Shown here piece by piece: positions 1 through 7,029 of a DNA stretch of 7,882 nucleotides (the stretch's first letter is position 1; each line of letters starts with the position of its first letter). The translations under genes were made by a program, and so were the position numbers. The notes beneath the pieces were generated by a model that saw nothing but the letters and a program-made list of their open reading frames with translations, was not told the DNA's origin and searched no databases. The stretch covers positions 1 through 7,882 of the forward strand of contig CANCOG010000219.1 in NCBI GenBank assembly GCA_947379685.1, read 5' to 3'. The DNA comes from Flavipsychrobacter stenotrophus. GTDB lineage: Bacteria > Bacteroidota > Bacteroidia > Chitinophagales > Chitinophagaceae.

Positions 1-841
1 CACCATGAACTGAACCGCCGGTGTTTACTGTAGCTGTACCTGTAGCGCTGCTGCTATAAGTGCCGCCGCTCATTCCGCTGGTGGTTAATGTTGTATTGGC
101 GCCCTGGCAAACTGTGCCGGAACCAGAAAGTGTACCTGCATTTGGTGCAGGGCTAATGGTTACGTTACGTGTTGCGAAATCAGTATTACATGTTCCCGAT
201 ACTATATAAGATATAGTAGCTGAACCTGCTGAGGCACCATAGACTACACCGCTGCCATCAACTGAAGCTACAGAACTATTACTGCTGCTCCATGAACCGC
301 CTGTACCTGTTGTAGAATATGTAGCGTTTGCTCCTTCACATATTGGTGAAGTACCGCTGGCTGTACCTGCATCAGCAAGTGGAGTAACTGTCATTGCATA
401 AGTAGCAACATCGGTACCACAGCTGGTAGTTACAGAATAAGATATTGTGAAAGAACCTGCTGCAAGACCATGAACTACACCACCTGAGTTAACTGTAGCT
501 GTTCCTGTTGCTGAAGAACTCCATGTACCGCCTGTACCTGAGGTAGAAAGCGTTGTGTTAGCTGCCTGGCAAACTGTAGTTGAACCAGAGATTGCACCTG
601 CATTTGGTGTTGTATTTACAGTTACTGCTGCTGTAGCTGCATCTGTACCACATGAGTTGGTTAATGTGTAAGAAATTGTAGCTGAACCTGAAGTAACACC
701 TGTTACATCACCGGTTGTGCTCACGGTGGCTACTGAGCTATTTGTAGAACTCCATGTGCCGCCGCCTGCACCGCTGGCAGTTAGGGTTGAAGCAGAACCA
801 GTACAAACTGTTGTTGTACCGCTTAAAGAACCTGCGTTAGG
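1..841 (-). repeat. Higher-order repeat unit 2 (partial): second copy of the four-domain block
   Basis: This is the second copy of the 930-bp four-domain block, with 841 bp visible. It covers three complete Ig domains (residues 1102-1333) and the first 48 residues of a fourth. The order of domain subtypes is the same as in unit 1. Because the window ends inside this block, the total number of four-domain blocks in the gene cannot be determined here. Confidence 0.83.
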
Positions 842-3800
842 TAGTGGGTTAACAGTCATTGCACTTGTTGCAATATCTGTACCGCAGCTGTTGGTCACTG
901 AGTAAGAAATAGTAACAGAACCTGCTGCAACACCATGAACTGAACCACCGGTGTTAACTGTAGCTGTACCTGCAGCACTGCTGCTGAAAGTACCGCCGCT
1001 TGTTCCGCTGGCAGTTAAAGTTGTATTTGCGCCTTCACACACTGTGCTGGCACCAGATAAAGTACCTGCATTTGGTGCTGGGCTGATTGTTACGTTACGT
1101 GTACCGAAGATGGTATTACATGTTCCGGTTACTGTATAAGAGATAGTAGCAGAACCTGCTGAAGCGCCATAAACTACGCCGCTGCCGTCAACTGAAGCTA
1201 CAGAACTGTTGCTGCTGCTCCATGAACCACCTGAACCTGTTGTTGTGTAGGTAGCGTTAGCGCCCTCACAAATTGGTGAAGTACCACTAACAGTACCCGC
1301 AACTGAAAGTGGGGTTACAGTCATTGCATAAGTAGCAACATCTGTTCCACATGAAGTAGTTACAGAATAAGAAATCGTAAACGAACCTGCAGCAACGCCG
1401 TGTACAACACCACCTGAGTTAACTGTTGCTGTTCCGGTTGCTGATGAGCTCCATGTGCCACCTGTACCTGAAGTAGAAAGTGTAGTATTACCTGCCTGAC
1501 ATACTGATGTAGCACCGCTGATAGCACCTGCATTAGGCGTGGTATTCACGGTCATAGCGCCTGTAGCAGATGTTGTGCCACAAGAGTTGGTCACTGAATA
1601 AGTGATTGTTGCAGAACCTGCAGCAACACCATAAACATCGCCTGTTGTACTTACAGTAGCTACTGAAGAGTTGGAACTGCTCCAGCTGCCACCACCTGTA
1701 CCACTGCTGGTTAAGGTCGTGCTCGCACCAGTACATACTGAACTTGAACCACTTACAGAACCTGCATTTGGCAACGGACTGATAGTGACACCCTGTGTAG
1801 CGCTACTTGAGCCACAGGTACTACTTACCGTATAGGTTATAGTAGCACTGCCGCCGGCTACACCGGTTACTACACCTGTGCTGCTATTAACTGACGCAAT
1901 TGAAGAGTTGCTCGTTGTCCAGCTACCACCACCGGTGCCGCTGGATGTATAGGTGGCAGATGCACCTGCACATATTGGTGAGGTACCGCTTACCGTTCCT
2001 GCACTTAGTGTTGTATTTACTGTAACACCCTGGGTTGCTGAACTGCTACCACAACCACTCGACACTGTATAGGTTATTGTCGCACTGCCTGAAGCGACAC
2101 CGGTAACTACACCTGATGTAGAAACTGTTGCTGTGCCTGATGCAGAGGAACTCCAGGTACCACCACCGGTACCGCTTGAGGTATAGGTCGCAGATCCGCC
2201 AACACATAAGGGAGAAGTACCACTGACCGTGCCCGCATTAGGAGCACCAGTTATCGTCACTGTTGTTGTTGCGTTTGCAGATCCGCAACTGCCCGACGTG
2301 ACTGCATAGGTTATTGTGGCTGTGCCCGCCGAGACGCCCGTGACGGAACCAGTAGAAGAAACTGTCGCAATACTGGAGTTGGAAGAAACCCAGGTCCCTC
2401 CTGCCGTCCCACTGCTGGCTAATGTATTAGATGCCCCCGCACACATGGTTGTCGTTCCCGTTATAGAGCCTGCCGAGGGCGAGACTTGAACTGTTATATT
2501 TCGTCGGGCATTAAATGAACCACAACCGTTTGGAGCTGTGGTATAAGTTATGTTCACCGAACCGGCCGACACACCGGTAATAATCCCTGTTGATGCAGTA
2601 ACTGACGCAATAGAAGAGTTCTGAGTGGTCCAGGTATGGCCATAAGAAACACCTAAATACCTCGGAAGCCCGTTGGTAACACTACTTGATGTAGCGGTAA
2701 GGGTAGCACCGGTACAAATTACAGTACCTCGTGCTGGAGTGAGCGTGCCCGTATCAGAAAATGGACGGATGTAAACAGCCTTGGTAGCAGAAGTAGTACC
2801 GCAGCTTACTGTCGAAGCAGTATAGCTGATGGTAGTAGTTCCGCCCAAAGGCATTGTAGAGCCGGAGTAAACACCGGTAACTACACCCGAAGAAGGGTCG
2901 ACAGTCGCGATTGAACTGTTAGCCGAACTCCACACGCCACCGCTGCCGGTAGTAGAATAAGTTTGAGCTGCAGTAGCACAAAAGCTATCCTGGGTTGCAG
3001 AAAGTGTACCCGGGTTAGGAGCGGCTGAAACAGTAAAGTTTATTGTTGTTGTCGCTGTATTAGTGCCATTGCTTACCTGTATGGTAATGGCATCAGTTCC
3101 GGTATAACCTGCAGTAGGCGTGTAGGAACAACCTGATGGGGTAACTGAACCACCTGTAGAAGATGCAGTAGCAGAAAAACCAGCCAGGGAACCATGTGTA
3201 GGGCCTGAGGTAATTGACCATGTTTCAGTTGCCGTTCCTGCACCTGCAGCATCGGTAATAGTTAGATTTGAGTTGATGCTGTTAGCAGTAGAGTTTTGAC
3301 ACACCGTCTTTGTTGTAGCTCCTGTAAAGGATGGGATAGTGCCGAATGATAAAGCAGTGGTAGGTATAGCAACTGTAGCCGTACCTGTCACTGTAACCCA
3401 GTTGGAAGTATTGGTAATTGCCGACTGATATGCTGCAGCAGAAGTCAGAGAACGTGAACCATTATAGTAACCGGCAATCGCATTGCTGCCAAACTGCGCA
3501 TAATTAGTAGAAGAAAACGAAGATGGAACGAAAGAAGTAAAGTTATTACTTGCAGAGCCGAAGCCCCATGTCGTTTGGGTACCCTGCCATATCCACATAG
3601 AAACTGGCACAGCGCTGCCCCCCATGGTTACAGCAGTACCTGCGCCCGAAAAATCGGTAGAAGTAGACCCTGTGCCGGTTCCTCCATAATAAATGAGCAT
3701 ACGCGCACCCGCTGTACTTTGAGACATGTAGCCACCAGAGCCACCGAAGCCCGAGGCCATAGCCGTATGAGATCCTATATTTGCACCGCTACCATTGTAA

Positions 3801-4144
3801 CAAATGATTACGGTCCCCCTGGCAATGGTAGATCCGGTATTATTCACCCAGAGATTAATACCACTAACTGTACGGGCATTGCCTGAAGTGTACACATTGG
3901 TACCATTAAAACCCGCAAAACTAAACCTGATGGTCGTGTTCGGCGCAAGGTCAACCATCGGCACCCAGGCGAATTCTTTAAAGCCACTGGCACCAGTGTT
4001 ACCATTGTTCAATCCCACCAGCATAATGTCGCCGGCCGATAACGCAGTTTGTGCCCTTGCAGGCTGAAATATGGCCAGCAGTAAAAGGCAGGCCACCATC
4101 GTTCGTGTTGTCATTTTCCACACACTGTGTACGTGTTTCATCAT
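1..4144 (-). CDS. Giant secreted Ig-like (Big_2) repeat surface protein, C-terminus cut by window edge
   Basis: One open frame of 1381 codons, read by translating the complement, with no stop; it runs off the left edge. Residues 1-31 form a signal peptide: basic start, hydrophobic core VACLLLLAIF, then ARA before Gln32. Residues 32 to about 255 resemble, from memory, N-terminal domains of other secreted bacterial proteins that begin AGDI-(F/M)-(V/L)-G and end near an ASNWV-like motif (here TNTSNWV). Residues about 260-375 look like a cadherin-like module (YTPTAGYTGTDAITIQV). Residues 376-1381 are 13 Big_2-like Ig domains with the pattern AG-x-SG, VC, GG-TWSSSNSS-V, GV-AGSATISY, SCG. Most carry two Cys about 50 residues apart, a possible disulfide. 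The role is probably an extended stalk or adhesin, exported by Sec and probably anchored by the type IX system; that last point is inference because the C-terminus is missing. The start is ambiguous: Met codons at 4144, 4141 and 4114, the last giving a more conventional signal peptide. No convincing promoter was found. Confidence 0.9.
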   Translation of the reverse strand, partial: MMKHVHSVWKMTTRTMVACLLLLAIFQPARAQTALSAGDIMLVGLNNGNTGASGFKEFAWVPMVDLAPNTTIRFSFAGFNGTNVYTSGNARTVSGINLWVNNTGSTIARGTVIICYNGSGANIGSHTAMASGFGGSGGYMSQSTAGARMLIYYGGTGTGSTSTDFSGAGTAVTMGGSAVPVSMWIWQGTQTTWGFGSASNNFTSFVPSSFSSTNYAQFGSNAIAGYYNGSRSLTSAAAYQSAITNTSNWVTVTGTATVAIPTTALSFGTIPSFTGATTKTVCQNSTANSINSNLTITDAAGAGTATETWSITSGPTHGSLAGFSATASSTGGSVTPSGCSYTPTAGYTGTDAITIQVSNGTNTATTTINFTVSAAPNPGTLSATQDSFCATAAQTYSTTGSGGVWSSANSSIATVDPSSGVVTGVYSGSTMPLGGTTTISYTASTVSCGTTSATKAVYIRPFSDTGTLTPARGTVICTGATLTATSSSVTNGLPRYLGVSYGHTWTTQNSSIASVTASTGIITGVSAGSVNITYTTAPNGCGSFNARRNITVQVSPSAGSITGTTTMCAGASNTLASSGTAGGTWVSSNSSIATVSSTGSVTGVSAGTATITYAVTSGSCGSANATTTVTITGAPNAGTVSGTSPLCVGGSATYTSSGTGGGTWSSSASGTATVSTSGVVTGVASGSATITYTVSSGCGSSSATQGVTVNTTLSAGTVSGTSPICAGASATYTSSGTGGGSWTTSNSSIASVNSSTGVVTGVAGGSATITYTVSSTCGSSSATQGVTISPLPNAGSVSGSSSVCTGASTTLTSSGTGGGSWSSSNSSVATVSTTGDVYGVAAGSATITYSVTNSCGTTSATGAMTVNTTPNAGAISGATSVCQAGNTTLSTSGTGGTWSSSATGTATVNSGGVVHGVAAGSFTISYSVTTSCGTDVATYAMTVTPLSVAGTVSGTSPICEGANATYTTTGSGGSWSSSNSSVASVDGSGVVYGASAGSATISYTVTGTCNTIFGTRNVTISPAPNAGTLSGASTVCEGANTTLTASGTSGGTFSSSAAGTATVNTGGSVHGVAAGSVTISYSVTNSCGTDIATSAMTVNPLPNAGSLSGTTTVCTGSASTLTASGAGGGTWSSTNSSVATVSTTGDVTGVTSGSATISYTLTNSCGTDAATAAVTVNTTPNAGAISGSTTVCQAANTTLSTSGTGGTWSSSATGTATVNSGGVVHGLAAGSFTISYSVTTSCGTDVATYAMTVTPLADAGTASGTSPICEGANATYSTTGTGGSWSSSNSSVASVDGSGVVYGASAGSATISYIVSGTCNTDFATRNVTISPAPNAGTLSGSGTVCQGANTTLTTSGMSGGTYSSSATGTATVNTGGSVHG
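146..3019 (-). repeat. Tandem array of Big_2-type Ig domains (12 complete)
   Basis: Within the giant minus-strand gene, complete domain units begin (5' on the minus strand) at 3019, 2758, 2479, 2242, 2008, 1771, 1537, 1306, 1075, 841, 607 and 376. A thirteenth begins at 145 and is cut by the window edge. Unit lengths in residues are 87, 93, 79, 78, 79, 78, 77, 77, 78, 78, 77 and 77. The outer, N-terminal units are more diverged and longer; those nearer the window edge are uniform. From the third unit on, domains with an SNSS-(V/I)-A-(S/T)-V strand largely alternate with domains reading SA-x-GTATV. Each unit starts near PNAG and ends near VTVNTT or VTISP, as expected for a beta-sandwich followed by a short linker. 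Confidence 0.88.
842..1771 (-). repeat. Higher-order repeat unit 1: block of four Ig domains, 930 bp
   Basis: Four successive Ig domains (residues 792-1101) form a block that is repeated immediately downstream in the reading direction, at 841 to the window edge, with an exact 930-bp period. For example, the sequence at 931 matches that at 1, beginning CACCATGAACTGAACC. By eye, bases 1-120 and 931-1050 are about 85% identical without gaps. Equivalent domains in the two blocks resemble each other more than their neighbours do; the third domain of each block alone carries VDGSGVVYGASAGS and lacks the SCG motif, having TCNT instead. This points to segmental duplication of a four-domain block by unequal recombination. 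Confidence 0.85.
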
Positions 4145-4889
4145 TTGGTTCAATTTAAGTTGTATAAGAAAGCACTAAAAATTCAATATGTATTTGATAA
4201 GGTATCCCTGAAAGTCAACTGCTTCTCTACCAATCGGTTATAATCAAGTTTTACTATAAGGTTCTGATAAAGTAATTCAGCGAATAAATACGAAAAAAAA
4301 ATAACCATGTAGCATAATCTAAATGGAATTATTTTATCATACTATAAGGTTTAGCCGCTAAGGTACAACAGACCACGTTACTTTTAACAATTCGAAAAGT
4401 TATTAAATTGTTATTGGAAAAATCTCATTGTTTTTTAGTGAGTTTAATATCCTCCGGGGGAATGATAATGCAAGAATTTATGGACATCAAACGTTGGCCA
4501 AAACGAAATAAACCAAACAACCACAACAATATATATTCAGGCAAATACAAAATCAATTTATGCGCTGCGAGCAACTTGATACCACTATTTGTTATAAGTA
4601 GATTTGAACAAACTGCCTACCTTCAGGATACTAATCGACCTGGCAAACTATTATAATATTGGCAATGGCAGCAGATCAAAAAGTACCGGACTTTTGAAAA
4701 ATAATGGTCCGAATTCTTCCCTGAAAGGAATACTCATCTTTCCATGGCTTTGTAAGCCCCAATTTACGCTGTGTCAGTTAAGAGCAAGGCAAAATTGCAC
4801 TTTCTCTTCCCGTCGTCAGTTGGTATCTTGTGGCCTCGATCTGTTTTTTTTAAGAACCATACAACTTGAGTTAAGAAAAATTTAATTCA

Positions 4890-4914
4890 GCACCCGGGTC
4901 TTCCGCCCAGGCGC
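4890..4914 (+). other. Imperfect GC-rich hairpin, degraded counterpart of the 7444 terminator
   Basis: GCACCCGGG at 4890-4898 faces CCCAGGCGC at 4906-4914 and pairs at seven of nine positions with a 7-nt loop. It sits at the position equivalent to the perfect hairpin at 7444-7472 in the second copy of the duplicated region. No clear T-tract follows (CTTTAG). It may be a decayed terminator. Confidence 0.4.
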
Positions 4915-4976
4915 CTTTAGCCCCCTTGTGTTTTAGCAAGAAACACCACAGATTGCCTTGAGTTTGTAAAAGCCCA

Positions 4977-5013
4977 AGCAGGCAATAAATTGCATTTCAA
5001 TTCATTGCCTGTT
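4977..5013 (+). repeat. Long inverted repeat (stem-loop), function unknown
   Basis: The arms CAGGCAAT (4979-4986) and ATTGCCTG (5004-5011) are perfect complements. Inside, after one A/C mismatch, AATTG (4988-4992) pairs with CAATT (4998-5002) around a 5-nt loop. Two further outer positions can pair (G-T, then A-T). It lies about 190 bp upstream of the predicted promoter. No T-run follows, so it is not a typical terminator. The left arm is not conserved in the duplicate copy near 7540-7570, which argues against an essential role. Confidence 0.5.
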
Positions 5014-5173
5014 AAACCTTGTGCAAGTAAATTTCATTGTAAATTATTTTATCTATTACAAATAACGCAGCAACCACTATATCAACTGCATCTCAAACCC
5101 ATATTACAATTGGGCATTTACATATGCAATATCTCTCTACAATTAAATTGAACTAAAATAAAGTACTGCAAGC

Positions 5174-5206
5174 TATTTTTTTAACAAAAAAAGATTATTA
5201 GGTTTG
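5174..5206 (+). promoter_or_regulatory. Predicted Bacteroidota-type promoter for collar gene 1
   Basis: TAGGTTTG at 5199-5206 matches the Bacteroidota primary sigma -7 consensus TAnnTTTG exactly. A T-rich run (5176-5182) lies at about the -33 distance, although the TTG core is not clear. The element is 43 bases before the start codon, giving a short A/T-rich leader. The same element is preserved in the second copy (7760-7767), inside a block that is almost unchanged between the copies. Confidence 0.6.
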
Positions 5207-5248
5207 TGAGGCACAAAATAAATTGTAAACTTTTAAAACTTAAACAAA

Positions 5249-5773
5249 ATGATGGATTCGTTTATGGGCATGGTACTACCTATGGGTTTAAACTTTGCTC
5301 CAAGAGGATGGATGCCTTGCCAGGGCCAAATATTACAAATTCGTGCATATACGGCGCTTTTTGCGCTGCTTGGCACCAGGTTCGGAGGAGACGGACAATC
5401 AACATTTCAACTACCTGAGTTGCGTGGCAGGGTGATTATTGGCCAGGGACAGGGGCCAGGATTACAGGATTACAATATTGGCGATACTGGCGGTGATGAA
5501 AATGTTACACTTACTACGGGTGAAATGGCCGCACACACCCACTCGCTGGTTATGAACGCGGCTTCTCTCGATAATAACTCGGTTGTACCTACAGCGCATT
5601 TTCTCGGGGGAGGTACAATCAACAATTTCAACGCAGCTAAAAATACAACATTAGGCCCCAATGCGGCTACGTGCCCGGTTGTGGGGGCAGCTACTCCTTT
5701 TAGTGTAATGAACCCTTACCTGGCATTGTCTTACAACATAGTTGTTGAAGGTATATTCCCTGCCAGGAGTTAG
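5249..5773 (+). CDS. Tail collar domain protein (microcystin-dependent protein family), paralog 1
   Basis: A 174-residue phage tail collar / Mdp family protein (Pfam PF07484 type, related to the collar region of phage T4 short tail fibre). N-terminal collar signature: P11-M-G-x-N-F-A-P-R-G-W21-M-P-C24-x-G26-Q, then LLGTRFGGDG (40-49) and F53-x-LP-x-LRGR (to 61). A conserved AHTHS at 95-99 contains His96 and His98, in the family position that binds metal in phage fibres. A variable middle follows, then the C-terminus NPYLALSYNIVVEGIFPARS. No signal peptide or membrane segment is visible. Start: Met1 or Met2 (ATGATG), since upstream frames are closed; the leader is A-rich without a Shine-Dalgarno sequence. 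It is the first gene of three in the same direction, with its own predicted promoter. It is likely an extracellular fibre, adhesin or structural subunit; its exact function in cellular bacteria is uncertain. Confidence 0.93.
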   Translation: MMDSFMGMVLPMGLNFAPRGWMPCQGQILQIRAYTALFALLGTRFGGDGQSTFQLPELRGRVIIGQGQGPGLQDYNIGDTGGDENVTLTTGEMAAHTHSLVMNAASLDNNSVVPTAHFLGGGTINNFNAAKNTTLGPNAATCPVVGAATPFSVMNPYLALSYNIVVEGIFPARS

Positions 5774-5894
5774 TAAATTGCAGTAAAATAATCAGCCTGC
5801 CTCACAGTAATAGTGCTTTGATGCCTGCGCGCTCAAATTGTATTAATTGAATTTGTTTGTATTTTAATCATAAAATTTTAAAAAATAATATTAT

Positions 5895-6419
5895 ATGGAT
5901 CAGATGTTAGGTGTTATTATACCAATGGCATTCAATTTCGCCCCAAGGGGTTGGACATCTTGTGAAGGCCAACTTTTAGCTATCAACACGAACCAGGCGC
6001 TTTTCTCCCTCCTGGGTGTAACCTATGGAGGTGATGGCCGAACTACATTCGCACTTCCCGACCTTCGTGGCCGTTCACCTCTGGGTTATGGCGTTGCCTC
6101 AACCGGCACAACCTATGCACTTGGCCAGGTTTCGGGCTCCAATGCTGTCACGCTGACACCAGCCAATCTACCTGCACATTCGCATCCGGTGACGATCAAT
6201 GCAAACACCGCTTCCAGCACCAGTGACCCGAGTTCAGGGGGCTATATAGGCGGTGGTCTTGCTATCTTTTCCAACTCAACAACGCCAAATACTACACTTG
6301 GCGCTGCTGAGCTCACAATCGGTGGTGCCGGCCAGAGTCAGCCCCTGCCTATAGCAGCTCCCTATCTGGCAATGTATTATAATATTGCAACTACTGGTAT
6401 GTTTCCGACCAGGAACTAG
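5895..6419 (+). CDS. Tail collar domain protein (microcystin-dependent protein family), paralog 2
   Basis: A 174-residue paralog of the preceding gene. The collar signature is intact: P10-M-A-F-N-F-A-P-R-G-W20-T-S-C23-E-G-Q26, LLGVTYGGDG (39-48), F52-A-LPDLRGR60. The His motif AHSHP is at 94-98 and the C-terminus ends PYLAMYYNIATTGMFPTRN. Residues about 61-80 and 100-150 differ most from the other two paralogs and carry Ser/Thr/Gly-rich segments. It starts 121 bases after paralog 1, and the leader is strongly A/T-rich with no Shine-Dalgarno sequence. Co-transcription with paralog 1 is plausible because no strong terminator lies between them, but the gap could also hold a weak promoter. Upstream in-frame extension is not supported. 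Confidence 0.92.
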   Translation: MDQMLGVIIPMAFNFAPRGWTSCEGQLLAINTNQALFSLLGVTYGGDGRTTFALPDLRGRSPLGYGVASTGTTYALGQVSGSNAVTLTPANLPAHSHPVTINANTASSTSDPSSGGYIGGGLAIFSNSTTPNTTLGAAELTIGGAGQSQPLPIAAPYLAMYYNIATTGMFPTRN

Positions 6420-6498
6420 TTTAAATAGCCGCAATTGCGTCTGGCAATAGCGCGCAAAAAAATAAACATATTTTTAAAACAAAATAAAAAATTATTAT

Positions 6499-7029
6499 AT
6501 GATGGACGCATATGTAGGAATGGTTGCCCCAATGGCTATTGGCTACGCTCCGGTAGGTTGGATGTCTTGCGAAGGGCAAAGTCTGCCTATCGCACAAAAC
6601 GAGGCGCTTTATACGCTGATCGGCACCATGTATGGTGGCGATGGAGTAACTTCATTTAACATTCCTGACCTTCGTGGCCGCAGGATCATTGGCCAGGATC
6701 CAAGAAACAACGCCGTTCCCGTTGGGGCCAAAGGTGGCGCAGAACAGGTAACGATGTCAAACTCAACTATGCCGGCGCATACACACGCCTTTGTTGTCAA
6801 TGCTATGACTAACGACCAGTCGCAGACTGTACCCACCAACAACATTCTTGGCGGCGGCGGAGCACCTGCGCTGGCTGTCTATACCGATACCCCGACCGAT
6901 TGCACATTGAGCACAGACGCTGCTGTCGCTGCCATAGCCGGCGGTTCCTTGCCAATACAAACACTCAGTCCATATGTCGCAATGTATATGGTCATTTGCG
7001 TAAACGGCATATTTCCTACAAGGAATTAA
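6499..7029 (+). CDS. Tail collar domain protein (microcystin-dependent protein family), paralog 3
   Basis: A 176-residue third paralog, starting 79 bases after paralog 2. Signature: P11-M-A-I-G-Y-A-P-V-G-W21-M-S-C24-E-G-Q27, LIGTMYGGDG (40-49), F53-N-IPDLRGR61, then RIIGQDP. It has AHTHA at 93-97 and ends SPYVAMYMVICVNGIFPTRN. It shares the IIGQ segment after LRGR with paralog 1, whereas paralog 2 has PLGYG, so 1 and 3 look closer to each other there. An extra Cys is present in the C-terminal strand (VICVNG). The first or second Met (ATGATG) may be used; there is no Shine-Dalgarno sequence. Probably the last gene of the triplet transcript, since a long noncoding stretch and a strong terminator follow. 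Confidence 0.92.
   Translation: MMDAYVGMVAPMAIGYAPVGWMSCEGQSLPIAQNEALYTLIGTMYGGDGVTSFNIPDLRGRRIIGQDPRNNAVPVGAKGGAEQVTMSNSTMPAHTHAFVVNAMTNDQSQTVPTNNILGGGGAPALAVYTDTPTDCTLSTDAAVAAIAGGSLPIQTLSPYVAMYMVICVNGIFPTRN

Larger units (their letters stand above)
4145..5143. other. Long AT-rich intergenic region between divergent genes, no convincing gene
   Basis: This stretch separates the minus-strand giant gene from the plus-strand collar cluster. Short open frames at 4408-4656 and 4604-4885 are not supported: they overlap each other, lack family features, and in the duplicated counterpart downstream the equivalent frame is broken by stops. The left part (4145 to about 4540) must contain the promoter of the giant gene, but I found no clean TTG/TAnnTTTG pair on the minus strand. 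The right part (about 4540 onward) is a diverged copy of 7091 onward. It also holds a degraded hairpin at 4890-4914 and a long stem-loop at 4977-5013. Confidence 0.7.
4540..5321 (+). repeat. Tandem-duplicated upstream segment, copy 1
   Basis: Collinear with 7091-7882. Anchor matches include TTTATGCGC at 4557 and 7111, CTTTTGAAAAATAAT at 4691 and 7247, ATTTCAATTCATT at 4994 and 7554, and the start codons at 5249 and 7810. The offset drifts only from 2554 to 2561, so there are few small indels. Similarity is moderate over most of the noncoding part. It rises sharply from 5144 to 5321, where only five mismatches and no gaps occur in 178 bases. The left boundary is approximate. Confidence 0.8.

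Noticed and set aside
717..1139. Plus-strand open frames of 62 codons at 717-905 and 951-1139, and similar ones at 3575-4067
   Set aside because: They lie antisense to the long minus-strand frame, have the low-complexity composition expected from a shadow of Ig repeats, and have no initiation context or family features.
1..1860. Regular repeats considered as a CRISPR array or satellite DNA
   Set aside because: The repeat periods are about 231-237 and 930 bp, remain in frame throughout, and encode Ig domains; there are no short identical repeats separated by unique spacers.
4408..4885. Possible small genes at 4408-4656 and 4604-4885 in the gap
   Set aside because: They overlap each other and match no family. 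The counterpart region around 7120-7440 contains stops in the same frame, so the conservation is not that of a protein.
5835..5870. Separate promoter for collar gene 2 around TTGAATTTG
   Set aside because: It misses the TAnnTTTG consensus at the first positions, and such AT-rich near-matches are expected by chance here.
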